Origin: Phallus indusiatus | Lineage: Eukaryota > Basidiomycota > Agaricomycetes > Phallales > Phallaceae | DNA: 64,000 nucleotides | Direction of reading: 5' to 3' | Assembly: GCA_027605045.1 (NCBI GenBank) | Contig: JAQFWX010000001.1 | Location: forward strand, 992,001-1,056,000 | Part shown: positions 11,610-22,723 of the stretch, in pieces | Numbering within the stretch: position 1 is the first letter of the stretch | How the letters are laid out: each line of letters starts with the position of its first letter | Program-made: the position numbers and the translations under genes | The notes under the pieces: generated by a model | The model's database searches: none | What the model was told of the DNA's origin: nothing | What the model saw: only the letters and a program-made list of their open reading frames with translations

Positions 11610-12332
11610 TTATAATTTGCTCCTGATCAATTGACACAGTTCATGGCCTTCTTCATCATCTAGTTCCCCGTGTTTCCGTGCACAAAATTCTTTTCGATGG
11701 ATCTGGGGATTCGTCAGCGGAATCACAGGTGCTACCGCGTGGTCCGGATTATCAAATACTGGAGCAGGAACGATGTGATAGTGAACCTATTGACAAGCGA
11801 TTAGAATCGGGAAGGGCACTTGAGAAAAAAAAGAGCCACATGGGGAATCGATTGGGCGTACTCTTGGTTGCAAACAACATTCAACGCAGTATTGCCCAGC
11901 GCTGTCGGCGATTTAGTCAGATTTCGCAGACTTCAAGCACAATCGTCATAAGAATGTACCATTCGTTAGCGCGTTTGCAACTTTGGAAACCGCGGCACCC
12001 ATGGCACTGGCCACGTCTGGCGGAAGTTCAGAAACACGTTTGCAATGAATTTTGGACACAACTAGCGTGTGACCCTGGCGTATTGGGAGAATATCTGTAA
12101 GTGAATTTCAGAGATTTATTTTTGCAATTAGAGTGCAATATTCCCAGTATTACTTCCCTAAAAAAGCCAGGACGTGTTCATCCTCATAGATTTTGAAAGA
12201 TGGTACCACGTTTTGCACTATCCGGCAGAAGATACAGGATTCAACACCTGGAGTTGCCGTGTTGCCATGATCACTCTTCCAGCTTGGTGCTATTTCCCTA
12301 GTTGTGTGGGATTTAATAAAGTGAGAAGTCAT
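11610..12332 (-). CDS. HIT-family (histidine triad) hydrolase, HINT/Fhit-like
   Basis: Exon 1 carries ESCIFCRIVQNVVPSFKIYEDEHVLAFL, interrupted here only by the list: CIFC, IVQNVVPSFKIYED, EHVLAFL. Exon 2 has ILPIRQGHTLVVSKIHC and RVSELPPDVASAMGAAV. Exon 3 has TALGNTALNVVCNQEYAQS. An intron splits the catalytic triad between QSIPH and VHYHIVPAPVFDN, restoring HVHYHIV (HxHxH). The protein ends ELCQLIRSKL with TAA at 11,610. Such proteins hydrolyse nucleoside phosphoramidates or dinucleoside polyphosphates. The start at 12,332 (MTSHFIKSH) is preferred over an in-frame ATG at 12,434. The exon 1-2 junction lacks a GT donor in the phase needed to make FLDILPIR (see findings). Confidence 0.8.
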
Positions 12333-12782
12333 GTGGAACTGTGAAAGATATATCGGTTTTAAGTGGTCGCGGATAAGTTGACGTTCACAAATCAAATCAA
12401 GAAACGAGACTAGCGTCAGAACTGAGAACTCCACTGGGATCTGGCGCGCAAGAGTGTGTTATCACGTGCTTGCCTTTTTGGAGCACAATGGGCGTGACTG
12501 GAAGCAAAATGTTTCTTCCAAAGGAAAAAAAATTTGAAAAAAAAACTACGAACATCTACAATCAATACATATTCAATAGTCTTAAGAAATAAATATTTTG
12601 ACAACGATGTGGAAGGTTCTCTGGTATATTTGACTCGAGCTACACGTGATTTGCGCCTCTGCCAGCGAACCGTTCATGAGCAAATAGCGACCGCTCGTCC
12701 AGGGAACAGCGATTGGACCGGAGGCCAGCTAAAATCGCTCAATGAGCATTTTTGACAATTTAACCGGGAAATTAATAATTTT
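12333..12782. other. Intergenic between HIT and F-box-like genes
   Basis: An A-rich stretch (12,522-12,545) lies upstream of the HIT gene. ORFs on both strands here lack recognisable motifs. Confidence 0.4.
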
Positions 12783-13685
12783 TCAACGGTGCTCACCAAC
12801 CGAAACGCCTGAAGTTTTGTTGTGATCCCCAGTGATCGCTCTGAGGGAATTCCAGTCCATTCCATGATCCTTCCATAGCTTATGCTGCTCCTCTTTTCCG
12901 ATAACTTTAGGAATAAGAACGATCCGACTATCCTTGAGCTTGTTCAATTCAGCCATTAATCTTGACTGTTCTAGTGAAAAAGAAGCTTCGGATTGCCCAG
13001 AATTCGCGAACATCTGCCAAGGTAAAACGAGCAGGCGAACCAGGGTTCGCGATGGTAACAGCGCGTTGATCGTTCGGAGTATGTACGCCATACTGGCATT
13101 CATTGCATATGAAATCGCCATGTGTGTCAGGCTGGGTAATTGAGAAATTTTCTGAGCCACATCGGGGTGTATTTGCCCGTTCAGTAAGTAGAGATGCGTC
13201 ACATTGCTTAGCATGACGGTCGGAACGCTGCAGAAAATCATCGCGGATGTGACCATGAAAACGAATCTAGGCCGACAACTGAGTGAATCGGTTGTCTCTG
13301 ATAGACAAGCTTGATCGAGACACAAATCATTGACGTGACTACAAGTAGCCAAAATGCTCGCAATCATCCGTTTGAGATTCCGATTGTTTGGTAGAGCTGA
13401 AACCGGATGAGATTGTGGTGCTATACAAAGCCGGCGCACGTGTTTTTTGAAGAACGATGCAGGTCGTTTTGTGACAACGTATGCAAAGGAAGCAATTTGC
13501 TCTGGGGTGGATAACACGACGGTGTGGTATATTTGCGATTCTACAACGGGTTGGACCCAGGAACAGACGTGAGATAATTTGAGGGCAGTGGCCATATCGC
13601 CCTGAGAGCCCACTGCTTCAAATATTTGAAGTATGAGCTCGGGTTGTAATTGACGGAATTGAGGGGAAAGGATGTCCTTAGCCAT
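12783..13685 (-). CDS. F-box-like domain protein
   Basis: A single open frame of 300 codons starts MAKDILSPQFRQLQPELILQ and continues IFEAVGSQGDMATALKLSHV, then CSWVQPVVESQIYHTVVL. This is the F-box-like opening of the large, fast-evolving family of Agaricomycete F-box proteins (L/P-x-E-L-I-x-x-I-F, then a helix with LSxVCSW). The rest has alternating hydrophobic segments (SNVTHLYLLNGQI, QLPSLTHMAISYA) that could form leucine-rich-repeat-like units. Probable SCF ubiquitin-ligase adaptor; substrate unknown. The final codons SVG-GTGAGC look like a splice donor, so the true C-terminus may lie in a further exon beyond 12,783. Confidence 0.65.
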   Translation of the reverse strand: MAKDILSPQFRQLQPELILQIFEAVGSQGDMATALKLSHVCSWVQPVVESQIYHTVVLSTPEQIASFAYVVTKRPASFFKKHVRRLCIAPQSHPVSALPNNRNLKRMIASILATCSHVNDLCLDQACLSETTDSLSCRPRFVFMVTSAMIFCSVPTVMLSNVTHLYLLNGQIHPDVAQKISQLPSLTHMAISYAMNASMAYILRTINALLPSRTLVRLLVLPWQMFANSGQSEASFSLEQSRLMAELNKLKDSRIVLIPKVIGKEEQHKLWKDHGMDWNSLRAITGDHNKTSGVSVGEHR

Positions 13686-16259
13686 GGAGATTGTGTGAAA
13701 GCAATAGCGATTACAGGACTGGGGAAACAGCGATTGGAGCGACCGTGGATCAATCCAAAGAATAGTGCTCGCTTTATATACTGGGATCCGTTCGGTTCTA
13801 GTGAATCAAAAATGCAAGTAAGCTATGTGGAATTTTATAATTAGTCATAAATCAATATAAAAAACCTGCTGCCTAATTCATACCTCCATCGATGCAAGGT
13901 TCGGTTCGGGTGTGTTCTGCCGCTTCTTTCTCCTCTCCACGAATCAATACATACGTATCTCTTAGCTCTATCTCAAAAACGCTCGCGTTATCCATTGAAA
14001 CGAGTAACGGCGGAGCTTGATTGGCAAGGAAGCAAAAAAAATTTGAAAAGGGAATGATTTTGGGACGATCCGCAAAATTTCGGCGCGTGAAAAATTGATA
14101 AGATGCAAGATTACCCGAAAACGAACGGACTAGCGGGAGCTGGGCTGAAAATGTGTGTGAATTGTAAACGATCTTTTCCTTCCAAAGTAGTACTAGACTA
14201 GTACCAGATAGTAAGGGTCCGCCGCTCCGAGTATTACAGGGCATGGGATGTACAGCGTCTCCGAATGGAAGTGATGACGGAGAGAATTGATTGATAATAT
14301 ATTGTTACCATTGATATTGTTTTGTTTTTGCTTTTTGAATCGCTATTTGTTCTCGTTATAGTAAACTCAGCGCTGTATATTAGGAGTAATAAACAGGTGC
14401 CGAGTGAATCGTTGAATGGCGTTGGAGGAATATAAATAACCTTGGAAGAGTTAGATTTTGCAGCAGTGGAATACGCACAGTCTGTTCTAAAAGTCACAGA
14501 GAGAACTTGGTTCAGAATGATGGCGAACTTTGATCAGCTTCAACGTACGATAAATCATCGATGATGGTGATTAGCACGTTTTTTTTTCGTATCCCCACGC
14601 CGCGTGCGATGCGGGCAAACAAGCCACAACTGAATTTTCGGCAAAGCTGAAATTAAACCTTAACGGCTTCTTTACAGTGATATTCATACATACAAAGATA
14701 ATGACCTTGAAAGATAATTTTTAGGAGTAGAAAGGGCTTACGGTGTGGCAAACGGCACTCAAGGCGTCGTTCGCGGAGATGAATTACTGACATGTGGCCT
14801 TTTCTTTTCTTAAGAATTTTGAAATATTACTGAGTCGATAATGAACGCAACCTGAATTCGCATGGTCGCTTCCGAGTCGTATGCTTAAAACAGGAGATTG
14901 AAGCAGCGAATCCACGAGATCACATGCACTACATAGTGAATATACCTTGCATTTCGACACTAGGATGTGTCGTGTTTTGTAATGAGTGGTTTGATTAACG
15001 CCTGAAGTTGAGGCCGAAACCGAAATGAAAGAGACGCAAAGTGCGATAGAAGGTTTAGAAGTCAAGTGATGCAGTTACTAGTACTCGGCATCACCCGGAG
15101 GTCTTAGACGGCGCAGGCAATGCCTCTAAATGCCCTCCGTTTATTCAGTTGCACTGCCACAATATGTTCGTTTGGGAATATAAAAATATTTCCAGAGCTC
15201 GGAATATGTAGTCAGTCCTATTGGCGGAAATTCCGGCGATAAATGCAGCTTTTCAGTCATGTGTAACTTTCAATTTGAATTTCGCCTAAATTCCCCCCAA
15301 AGTATTTTTGTTTGTAAGATTTTTATATAACGCCAAAGGAACATTGCACACCACTATCCACAGGAGAAAAAAAGAAGGATCTGGTACTCTAGTTTAATCC
15401 TGACAACTCTGTGTTCATCCCTGTTCATCCGGAGGTGGCGATATTCCGTTCAAGCTTCTATCAACAAACAAATGTAAATAGTTGGAAGATCTGACACTTA
15501 GTTTGATAGTTCACATTTTGAATCGTAGTAATAACTTACTGATCTATCATCTACTAATTACGTCTCCGATTCCCTCGATGATTGTGGATGGTGCCTACCT
15601 GAACTTGGTCAGACTCTGCGCAGTTGCTTTCAGGTTGGTCTGACACTAACGCGATCACCGCAAGTCACAGGAAATTAAACGGAACCGATCGCCAAATATG
15701 TGTCGTTAATTTGACTTTTTTGCATTAGTCTTTGCAAAGAGAGAATTCCTAAACCATATCACAGCACGACACAAAAAGTGATAGTATACAAAGCGGAATC
15801 GCGACCATCGGACTTGGTCCGTTCCAGTGCATTAATCGTTGGTGGTGACTTGTCGTCGTCATTACAGCATCCTGCAAGCAGCAGAACGTATCAGACATGA
15901 TTAGGAATGGCAAAATGGGGACGTAGTCGTCAACAGATCAAAATCTGTCGATTTTGGGATGCCAAACCGGACTCCTAAGACGTCCGAAATACCTCCGAAA
16001 CGGCTTCCGACGTCCGAGTCAAGACTCAGCACATCTGCGCATAATTTAGGTGGAATGTATGTGTCGCTGAGGAAGAGCTGTTCACGGTTTAGTCATGCAT
16101 GTCACAGACGTCACAAGTGCATACGTCAGCAATTAGTCTTAGTAATGATCTTGTTCTATACTGTTCGAGGAGCACCAAGAACAACGCTGACGCGTCGACA
16201 AGTATAATAAGTCAGATACAACTCTGAGCTGATTTGTGCCACTTCCTCACCTACTCGCC
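13686..16259. other. Long intergenic stretch, nothing recognised
   Basis: About 2.6 kb lacks convincing genes. A minus-strand ORF at 13,873-14,244 (123 codons) and another at 14,234-14,497 show no known motif. Simple A/T runs occur at 14,030 and 14,580. Other short ORFs up to 16,207 are not supported by splice or coding signals that I can see. Confidence 0.4.
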
Positions 16260-17430
16260 ATGTCTAATATTGACTCCTCTGTGAATTCTCATATGCTGTA
16301 TGTCGGACAGCAATGTCACTCATCTCAATGCTACTTGGTCGATTTCTTGCCCTTCAAATGCGATCATTGTCACCATTCATATTGTGCCGAACATTATAAC
16401 CCCGAGGCCCATGCTTGCGAGAAGTTTGATGCATCAAAACATAACAGGGTAGCACCCTCTTGTGAGTTTAACTCCCCCGTGACATATCCCAGGTTAATTT
16501 CTCATCTCTCATTCACAGGTCCACTTTGTGATACACCAATAGCTATACCCCCAAATGAGGACCCTAACCTTCGAATGGAACGGCATATTGAAACGGATTG
16601 TCCAGTTGCCACGGGGCGCAAGGCGAAAACGAGCAGTGTTCCAATCTGTGCAAAGTCCCATTGCGGAAAGAAGCTGTTTGCCCCCATCAAGTGTCAGGTT
16701 AGTAATTGAGTGTCTCAAATTTATGAAATTTATGTGCCATTAATACAAATTTAGGACTGTAATCAACAATTTTGTCCTACACATCGGCATGCGTCTTCAC
16801 ATGATTGCAGCAAATCACCTACGCAAGCCACGTCCTCTACAACTATGCAGGCCCTGGCAAAAGCCAAATCGGCTGTTTCATCTTCCCTATCATCGACAAA
16901 CCCCGTATCATCTACCTTGAACAAAGCAATGAAAGCCGCTCAAGCAACAACCTCACCTCGTGCACCTCCGCCGACAGCAGCAACAACAACGCCAGCGGTG
17001 AAAACAAGCCTGGGATCATCGTTCAAAACTGACCGGTGCGATCCATTTCTTTCTTCACCAGTTAATATACGAATACCCACCAGTTCTCTTTCACCTATCC
17101 CTTCACCTACTGACACCCCTGCATCGCCTCCCTCACCTCGCTGTAAACCTCTTCATTCAATATTGACCACGTCATGGGTGCCACGATCAATGTTTGGTAC
17201 TGCTTAATCAAATTAAAAGACGTGCGAAGGCGGAACAAGAATCACAAGTACGTGCAATGAGGGAACGTGCTAAGAAAGGTGTGCGTATCTTTCTCTCTTC
17301 TTTCTCCGATTTCGGGCACGGTTTCAATGGAAATTGTTTTTAGCTTCTCTCTGATAAAGAGAAGGTCCAATTAACCGAATTGGAGGCCGCTATTGCTAAT
17401 CGCAAGAACGATCAGTGTTTATTGATGTAG
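16260..17430 (+). CDS. AN1-type zinc-finger protein with two zinc fingers (Cuz1-like), CaaX-like C-terminus
   Basis: Begins MSNIDSSVNSHMLYVGQQC. The first AN1 finger is C-x4-C (QQCHSSQC), FLPFKCDHCHHSYCAEHY, EAHAC. The second is ICAKSHCGKKLFAPIKCQ, then, after an intron, DCNQQFCPTHRHASSHDC. A long Ser/Thr/Ala/Pro linker follows. An intron of about 183 nt (17,038-17,220) joins FKTDR in phase to RAKAEQESQVRAMRERAKK; the last exon is LLSDKEKVQLTELEAAI to the end, with TAG at 17,428-17,430. Double-AN1 proteins such as yeast Cuz1 link p97/Cdc48 to the proteasome under stress. The terminal four residues are CLLM, a good CaaX prenylation box. Confidence 0.82.
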
Positions 17431-18011
17431 CTTCGTTATTTATCATACATATATCTATATATCCCTAACTTTTGTATACTTCTACGGAATTTTCATATTG
17501 GAATTTATCGCGTTCTTTATCATATAGAGTCACTAGACCCTTCGCTTGCCTGCTTCGAGCTCGAAGGAAGAGTGTTGTCTCCTGGCACCTAAGCCATTAT
17601 TGTCAGTTTTTCATGTCTACAAACTTCGTTCAGCCAACTTTTATTACTTGAGGAAATAATCTTGACGTAATTTTCACAATAGTCACTATTCGGTTTATTC
17701 GGTTAATACTCTTCGGTGGCAAGGTTTTGTCAGATGACCTTTTGCGATCCTTCGGTCATACCTATCTTCCAAAAAAGTTCTCTACTTGATATAATCAATT
17801 TAGCCCAAAACATGTCATTGAAAAAAAAGCATTTTGAGCGTGTGATCACAAAAATGATGTTACAACACGGCGAGGGCCTCAAAGTTCAAACGCTGGTGGT
17901 AATGTGAACAGTCGTAGGTTGCGAGCATGCACAGCCAGCGGAGGACTGGGTGCAATAAACCCAGCTTATGGTGACGTATAATAAACTGCAATTTTCTTTT
18001 GAATCTGCGTT
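17431..18011. other. Intergenic, convergent 3' flanks of AN1 gene and HIS1
   Basis: AT-rich (TATATCTATATAT near 17,450). No gene was recognised. A 63-codon ORF at 17,716-17,907 is unsupported. Confidence 0.4.
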
Positions 18012-19359
18012 CTAGACTCTACAATTGTCTAGGCGAATAATCAGAACGTCTTTAGCTCCTATTTCCACTAGCTGATCCATGATATCGGCTGCTTTTTTCT
18101 TTTCAACCATACTACTGACAGCTACCCATCCGTTGTTATCTAAAGGTGAAATTGTTGGTGCTCTACGACCCGGTGTAATAGCCGTGGCTTGGTGCAGGAG
18201 TTCCCTAGTAATGTTGTATTGACATAGCACATATCTACATAGCAAATACGTATTAGCACGAGCGTCAGAAGAGCAAAGATAAAAAGAGGGCCTACTTGGT
18301 GCTAGCGACGACGCCGGCTATACGACTTGTGATACGTTCAATCAGTGGTTCCAAGTCCGAATGCTTCCGTTTCGTAGACTTAATTAGCACAGCTTCAGTT
18401 TCCAAGAGCGTCCCGATTGCATGCAAGCCAGCTGCACGCATTGTATCGCCAGACTCTGGCACAGTAATTAATATCATGAACCTCTATTTTTAAACTTTAT
18501 TAACCGTACCAACAAGATCAACTAACAATCAATGTGATCAGTTCGTGAAACTTGAATGCAGCGACCGATCGGACATACCAATACCGTCAGCCAGACCAAG
18601 AGCACAAGCCGCTTCGACGCTCCCACCGACATATTGTATTTGTGTACGTTGTTCTTCGCCTAATTGCAATCTACCATCTAACTCCGAAAAGAACTTTTTT
18701 GCCACGGTTTCGAAAGACGTGACGACGCGTTTCCCAGCCAAGTCTTCTACAGTCCTGATCGATGAATGTTCCGGCACTTGAACCTTTTAATCGAGTCAGT
18801 ACATCTTTTTCGCGTTGAACCGTTATGAGCATACTTGTAATGAACACTTTCCGAAGCCAAGCCGCAAGACTTCCGTGACATGCTCAGACATTTCTGCCTC
18901 GAGAATGACATCGTGCCCAGTAATACCAAGATCTACATCTCCTTTCCCAACGTATGATGGGATATCGGAGGCAGGAAGAAAAATTCTACAAGCAAAGGTT
19001 ATTGATATAACTCCAAAATAAGGTAAAATAAACGACATACAACGCGATACGATGGTTCAACACTAGTGACAGGTCCAATCGGTTGGTCTTTCTGAACTGA
19101 ATATCAGCGCCTTCAAGGTGATCCAATTAGATATGATAAGGGAGAGAAGATATGAGAACGACAAGCCTGCAAGAAGCTCCAGTGTTTTCTCGTGTAATCG
19201 ACCTAAAAAGGTCTTTAGGAATTCATTTGGTTAAACAGGCTGTTCAATAGACCTTTCTTAGGAATAGCGAACAGAAGGCGACCCTCCATCGATTCCGTCA
19301 AGATATCTGAATACAACGTTACAGTGATATACACACAAATTTGATAGATCCTTACGCAT
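18012..19359 (-). CDS. HIS1: ATP phosphoribosyltransferase, first enzyme of histidine biosynthesis
   Basis: Condenses ATP with PRPP to start histidine synthesis. Exons give LTESMEGRLLFAIPKKGRLH, EKTLELLAG, ADIQFRKTNRLDLSLVLN, FLPASDIPSYVGKGDVDLG, ITGHDVILEAEMSEHVTEV, VPEHSSIRTVEDLAGKRVV, YVGGSVEAACALGLADGI and GDTMRAAGLHAIG. The regulatory C-terminal domain follows: TPGRRAPTISPLDNNGWVAV, SSMVEKKKAADIMDQL, ending IIRLDNCRV. The first coding exon is apparently only ATGC at 19,356-19,359, followed by an intron; a downstream in-frame ATG (MEGRLL) is an alternative start. The join LLAG-ADIQF uses a GC donor (see findings). Confidence 0.93.
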
Positions 19360-19604
19360 TGCGGAACGTTGCAGATGCAGCTAGTCTTCCACGAAACTCG
19401 CTGTGTGAACAAGTGTGAACTTGAAGCAACGACGGAGGGCTGGTAATGAGTCATGGCGTCGGAAAGCGCCAGCTTCTCGGATGACAAGAAGGCTATGACG
19501 TAACACCACAAAGCGACGCATAAGATGCTGTCCACTCAACCCCGCTACTTTTTCTATGTCGTTCTTAGAACTTCTCTATCGAAAAACTACACTGTATAAT
19601 TCAA

Positions 19605-20176
19605 ATGCCCTTTTTCAACGAAATATTTTACGTCTTAATCAATACACCATGCATTCCACCACCGAAGAAGGACAACCAGGACATTGAGTTGACAGAGCTG
19701 CAAAGACAAAATGACCATATCACTTCGAAGGTATTTCCTTTCCTTCTCTTCGTTTTCGAAGCTTTTAATTATTCTTGACATAATAGAATGACACAATCTT
19801 TTCTCTGGCTCTTGATGATTCAAGTGTTGACACAATGACCGTTCGGTCTACTGCTCTATCACAATATGTTTCGGTAAGTGCCAAAAAAAATCTCAACAGC
19901 GTTGTATTAACTGTATTAGAAGCTTTCAAAACGTTGGATTCAACTTTTACATAGCACAAGTCGCAATTGTTGACATGTTTATGGATGCCGGGCTTCTCTC
20001 GGATAAACTTCGCGCGTGCAGGGCTGCGCTTTGAAGATATTGATTGGATAATGCAAAAACTATACAAAGTGAACGCGAACGAACAAAGAACGAGGCCAAT
20101 CCACTCCAAACCGTCAGTCTTACCAAGGTCACAATTACCGCTCTCACCTTCAGCACCTTCAGACAACTACTATTAG
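19605..20176 (+). CDS. Small protein of unknown function, divergent from HIS1
   Basis: Three exons with good splice sites. Exon 1 ends IELTELQRQNDHITSK (donor GTATTT at 19,730). Exon 2 (19,791-19,874) reads NDTIFSLALDDSSVDTMTVR and STALSQYVS. Exon 3 starts HKSQLL and ends PSAPSDNYY. The exon 1-2 region looks like a short coiled-coil protein. The function was not recognised. In exon 3 the plausible peptide MFMDAGLLSDKLRACRAAL lies in a different frame from its flanks (19,968-20,031), suggesting paired indels. The start is uncertain: 19,605 is the ATG of the open frame, and an upstream ATG at 19,452 (MASESASFSDDKKAMT before a GT) could be a first exon. Confidence 0.45.
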
Positions 20177-20700
20177 TCCATGGAGATCCCAGCGACACCA
20201 ACATCTAGTATGCTATTGTAGCAGATATCATTAATTTTTCGATAATACCCCTCGTCTCTGTCGACCCTTATCTTACCCGCCCACTGAGGTGAACGCGCGC
20301 AGAAGGCCAGGCCCATGAGTCCATCAATCATACCGAAGCTGGGCGCTGGCGGCTTTGATCAACTTTGAGGTATGGTGAGTCACATCATTTGAAGCTCTGT
20401 ACACACCGTACTTATGTGCCTGTCAATCAATCGGTCATTTAATTATCGTTCGGAAGAGAGGCTCAGGCGGTATTGTACCGGTGCCAAAATACGGAAGATA
20501 AAGCTTGAAAACATGTGCACCAAATGTGACATTTCAAATTGATCGTGCGTCTCATCGGTCATTTATCAATTTTATGGCTCATGTTGATAGCGAAATACAT
20601 TTTCACTGGAAGATCTCAATAGTCACATCACGACTCTGCGATCGAAGGCTTCTATTTTCTAATCACGCTTCATATTTCAGCTCGTCAGCGATCAATCGAT
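20177..20700. other. Intergenic boundary between housekeeping block and accessory region
   Basis: No gene recognised. From here gene content changes to membrane/surface families and transposon remnants. Confidence 0.4.
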
Positions 20701-20800
20701 CATGCCCCCAAGTCATATTAAAGGATGGGTCAAAGATTTGCATGTAGACTATAGTCAATCCCACAAACTTTCAACATATACTAGTATTTCGGTTCAAAAA

Positions 20801-22475
20801 ATGAACAGCACAAATAATACTGTAGCTGTAGCTGGGAACATCCTTATCGATTTTGAAGTCTATCAGCAGTATGTTCTGATTTTATGTCGACATTACAACT
20901 TACCGTAGTTCATAATTATGGAAACAGCTATGTTTATACCTCGCTTGTCCTCAGCACAACAGGTAAGCGATCATACACCTCAAATAAAAGAGTCTCACAG
21001 GGCCGGCAGTGCTTTGTCTTTATGCTACTTTGATAAAATACTCCCAAGAAATAGAGTATATATGGTCTAAGCCATTCAGCTTGCCCTCACTGATGTACAT
21101 TATCACACGATATGGAACCATAATTAGTCAGGGAGTCACTGTTGCCCTGAATTCTATTCCGGTGAGCGTGTAATGATACCATTACTTGCAAGCCCTCATT
21201 GTCGTTAAACCTGATTTTACTGAAGTCGGGTCCAGGAAGGTGAGATATCCTGATACATACTTGCAGTAATCTTGACTGAAATATAATTCTGAGGACTTGC
21301 AATATACTCACTGATATAGAAGACACTGTCGCCTTTTTGACATATGTATGCGTTCAAGGTCTGCGTTCCATCGATATCGGGGGAGAGCATTTACATAGTG
21401 TTTGCACTAGGCTTATTGGTCATTCGAGCATATTCGATATGCCAAGGAAATAAAATTCTCGTTTCAGCTTTAGGTTTTATCTATTTTTCTTATTGCAGTT
21501 TGAGTTTGTATGGTAAGAACCTGTCAATCATAGAGCTTAAAAGACACGTCTCATTTCTCATTTGGTAGATGTAATAGCATTCCCTGGATGTAATACAGGG
21601 TATGTGGTTCTTGTAAAAACTCAATTCGGTTAGACAACTTACCTGAACTGTTAAGGCTAAATGTTCCCGAAATCGTTGGTATGTCAACGTTTCATACTCT
21701 TCTAGATTTGCACGTAATGATAGGTAAACTAGTTACAATCAATTTTACCATTGATATTATGGCCATTTCAACGGATATGCTTATATTTGGCATTTGCATG
21801 TGGAATGTCTGGGGCACATGGAGACTTAAACGTAGAGTTCAAAGTACCGGTTGTAGTCTCATTTCCGTGCTTCTTGCACAAAGTAAGCCTGAGCGACTTA
21901 TGCCGATAAACGCTACTGAGATATTCACAGGTATATTAAGATGCTGGTAGGCACTTGATTTATCGTAATCACCTCACATTCATTGGCATGGATTCGCCAG
22001 CTTTGTTGTTGCTATTACTTTTGCTGATGGGCTCATTACCTGGGTGAGCTTTTTTGATCGTTTTTCAACGTTGGCAATGATGAAAAACGCTTTTTTTATC
22101 CATCTTTGATGTAGTTTACAAACGTAAGTGCCTTCCTCTGCTATGATCGCACATACCATGTTCATTAAACTCGATTAGCCCGCCAACAGTTTTTTCGCAT
22201 CTGGTTTCAATCTTATCCAAAATGCGTGAGACTTATGTCCTACTCTTCATTAAGTTTACTAACCCATTTCAAGTCTATCAGCAACTCTAGTGGCTGATTT
22301 CACTCTTGATCTTCGTCACCTCAATTCGGCCAAAATTGAAGCCAGCCATATGTCTCTACCATCGCTTCGATTCTCGAATATGCTTCAACACGTACATCAG
22401 TCCTTTCTGGTTGAAATGGCGACTCCTGAGGGAAGAAATAGGGAGGTAGCGACAGAGTCAGATTATACTTGCTAG
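20801..22475 (+). CDS. DUF6533-type multi-pass membrane protein, copy 1 (pair V1)
   Basis: The start at ATG 20,801 (MNSTNNTVAVAGNILIDFEV) is the counterpart of the MNNNTVVPV start in the copy at 34.7 kb. After an intron, SYVYTSLVLSTTGPAVLCLY is followed by IEYIWSKPFSLPSLMYIITR and YGTIISQGV, which is the DUF6533 core (E-I-x-x-I-W-x-K-P). Further exons give transmembrane segments: VFALGLLVIRAYSICQGNK, ALGFIYFSYCSLSLYG, and IDIMAISTDMLIFGICMWNV. A cytoplasmic-looking tail DLRHLNSAKIEASHMSLPS ends DYTC. Family members are predicted seven-helix proteins of Agaricomycetes without known function. It lies tail to tail with surface gene 1. Confidence 0.7.
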
Positions 22476-22723
22476 GCAGTGAAAGCTAAAATCTTTTTCG
22501 CCTGTGGCGGTTTGGAGTTTTCTGACATACAACCGCTTTATCATCCATATTATATTCTACAATATTACAATCATTGATAATAGCTCAGAGAATGGTGTAA
22601 AGCGTAGTTTAATTATCAGATATTGAATACGTAAATATCGAAATATAATTTATGCACTGAGGAGCAGCTACGGCGGTGAATACATACATATATTGGAGGT
22701 ATTTCAACGAGAGGTCTCGCAGG

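Noticed and set aside
13873..14497. Two minus-strand ORFs upstream of the F-box-like gene
   Set aside because: No recognisable domain and no splice sites linking them; kept as intergenic.
18296..19021. Plus-strand ORFs opposite HIS1
   Set aside because: Antisense shadows of well-supported HIS1 exons.
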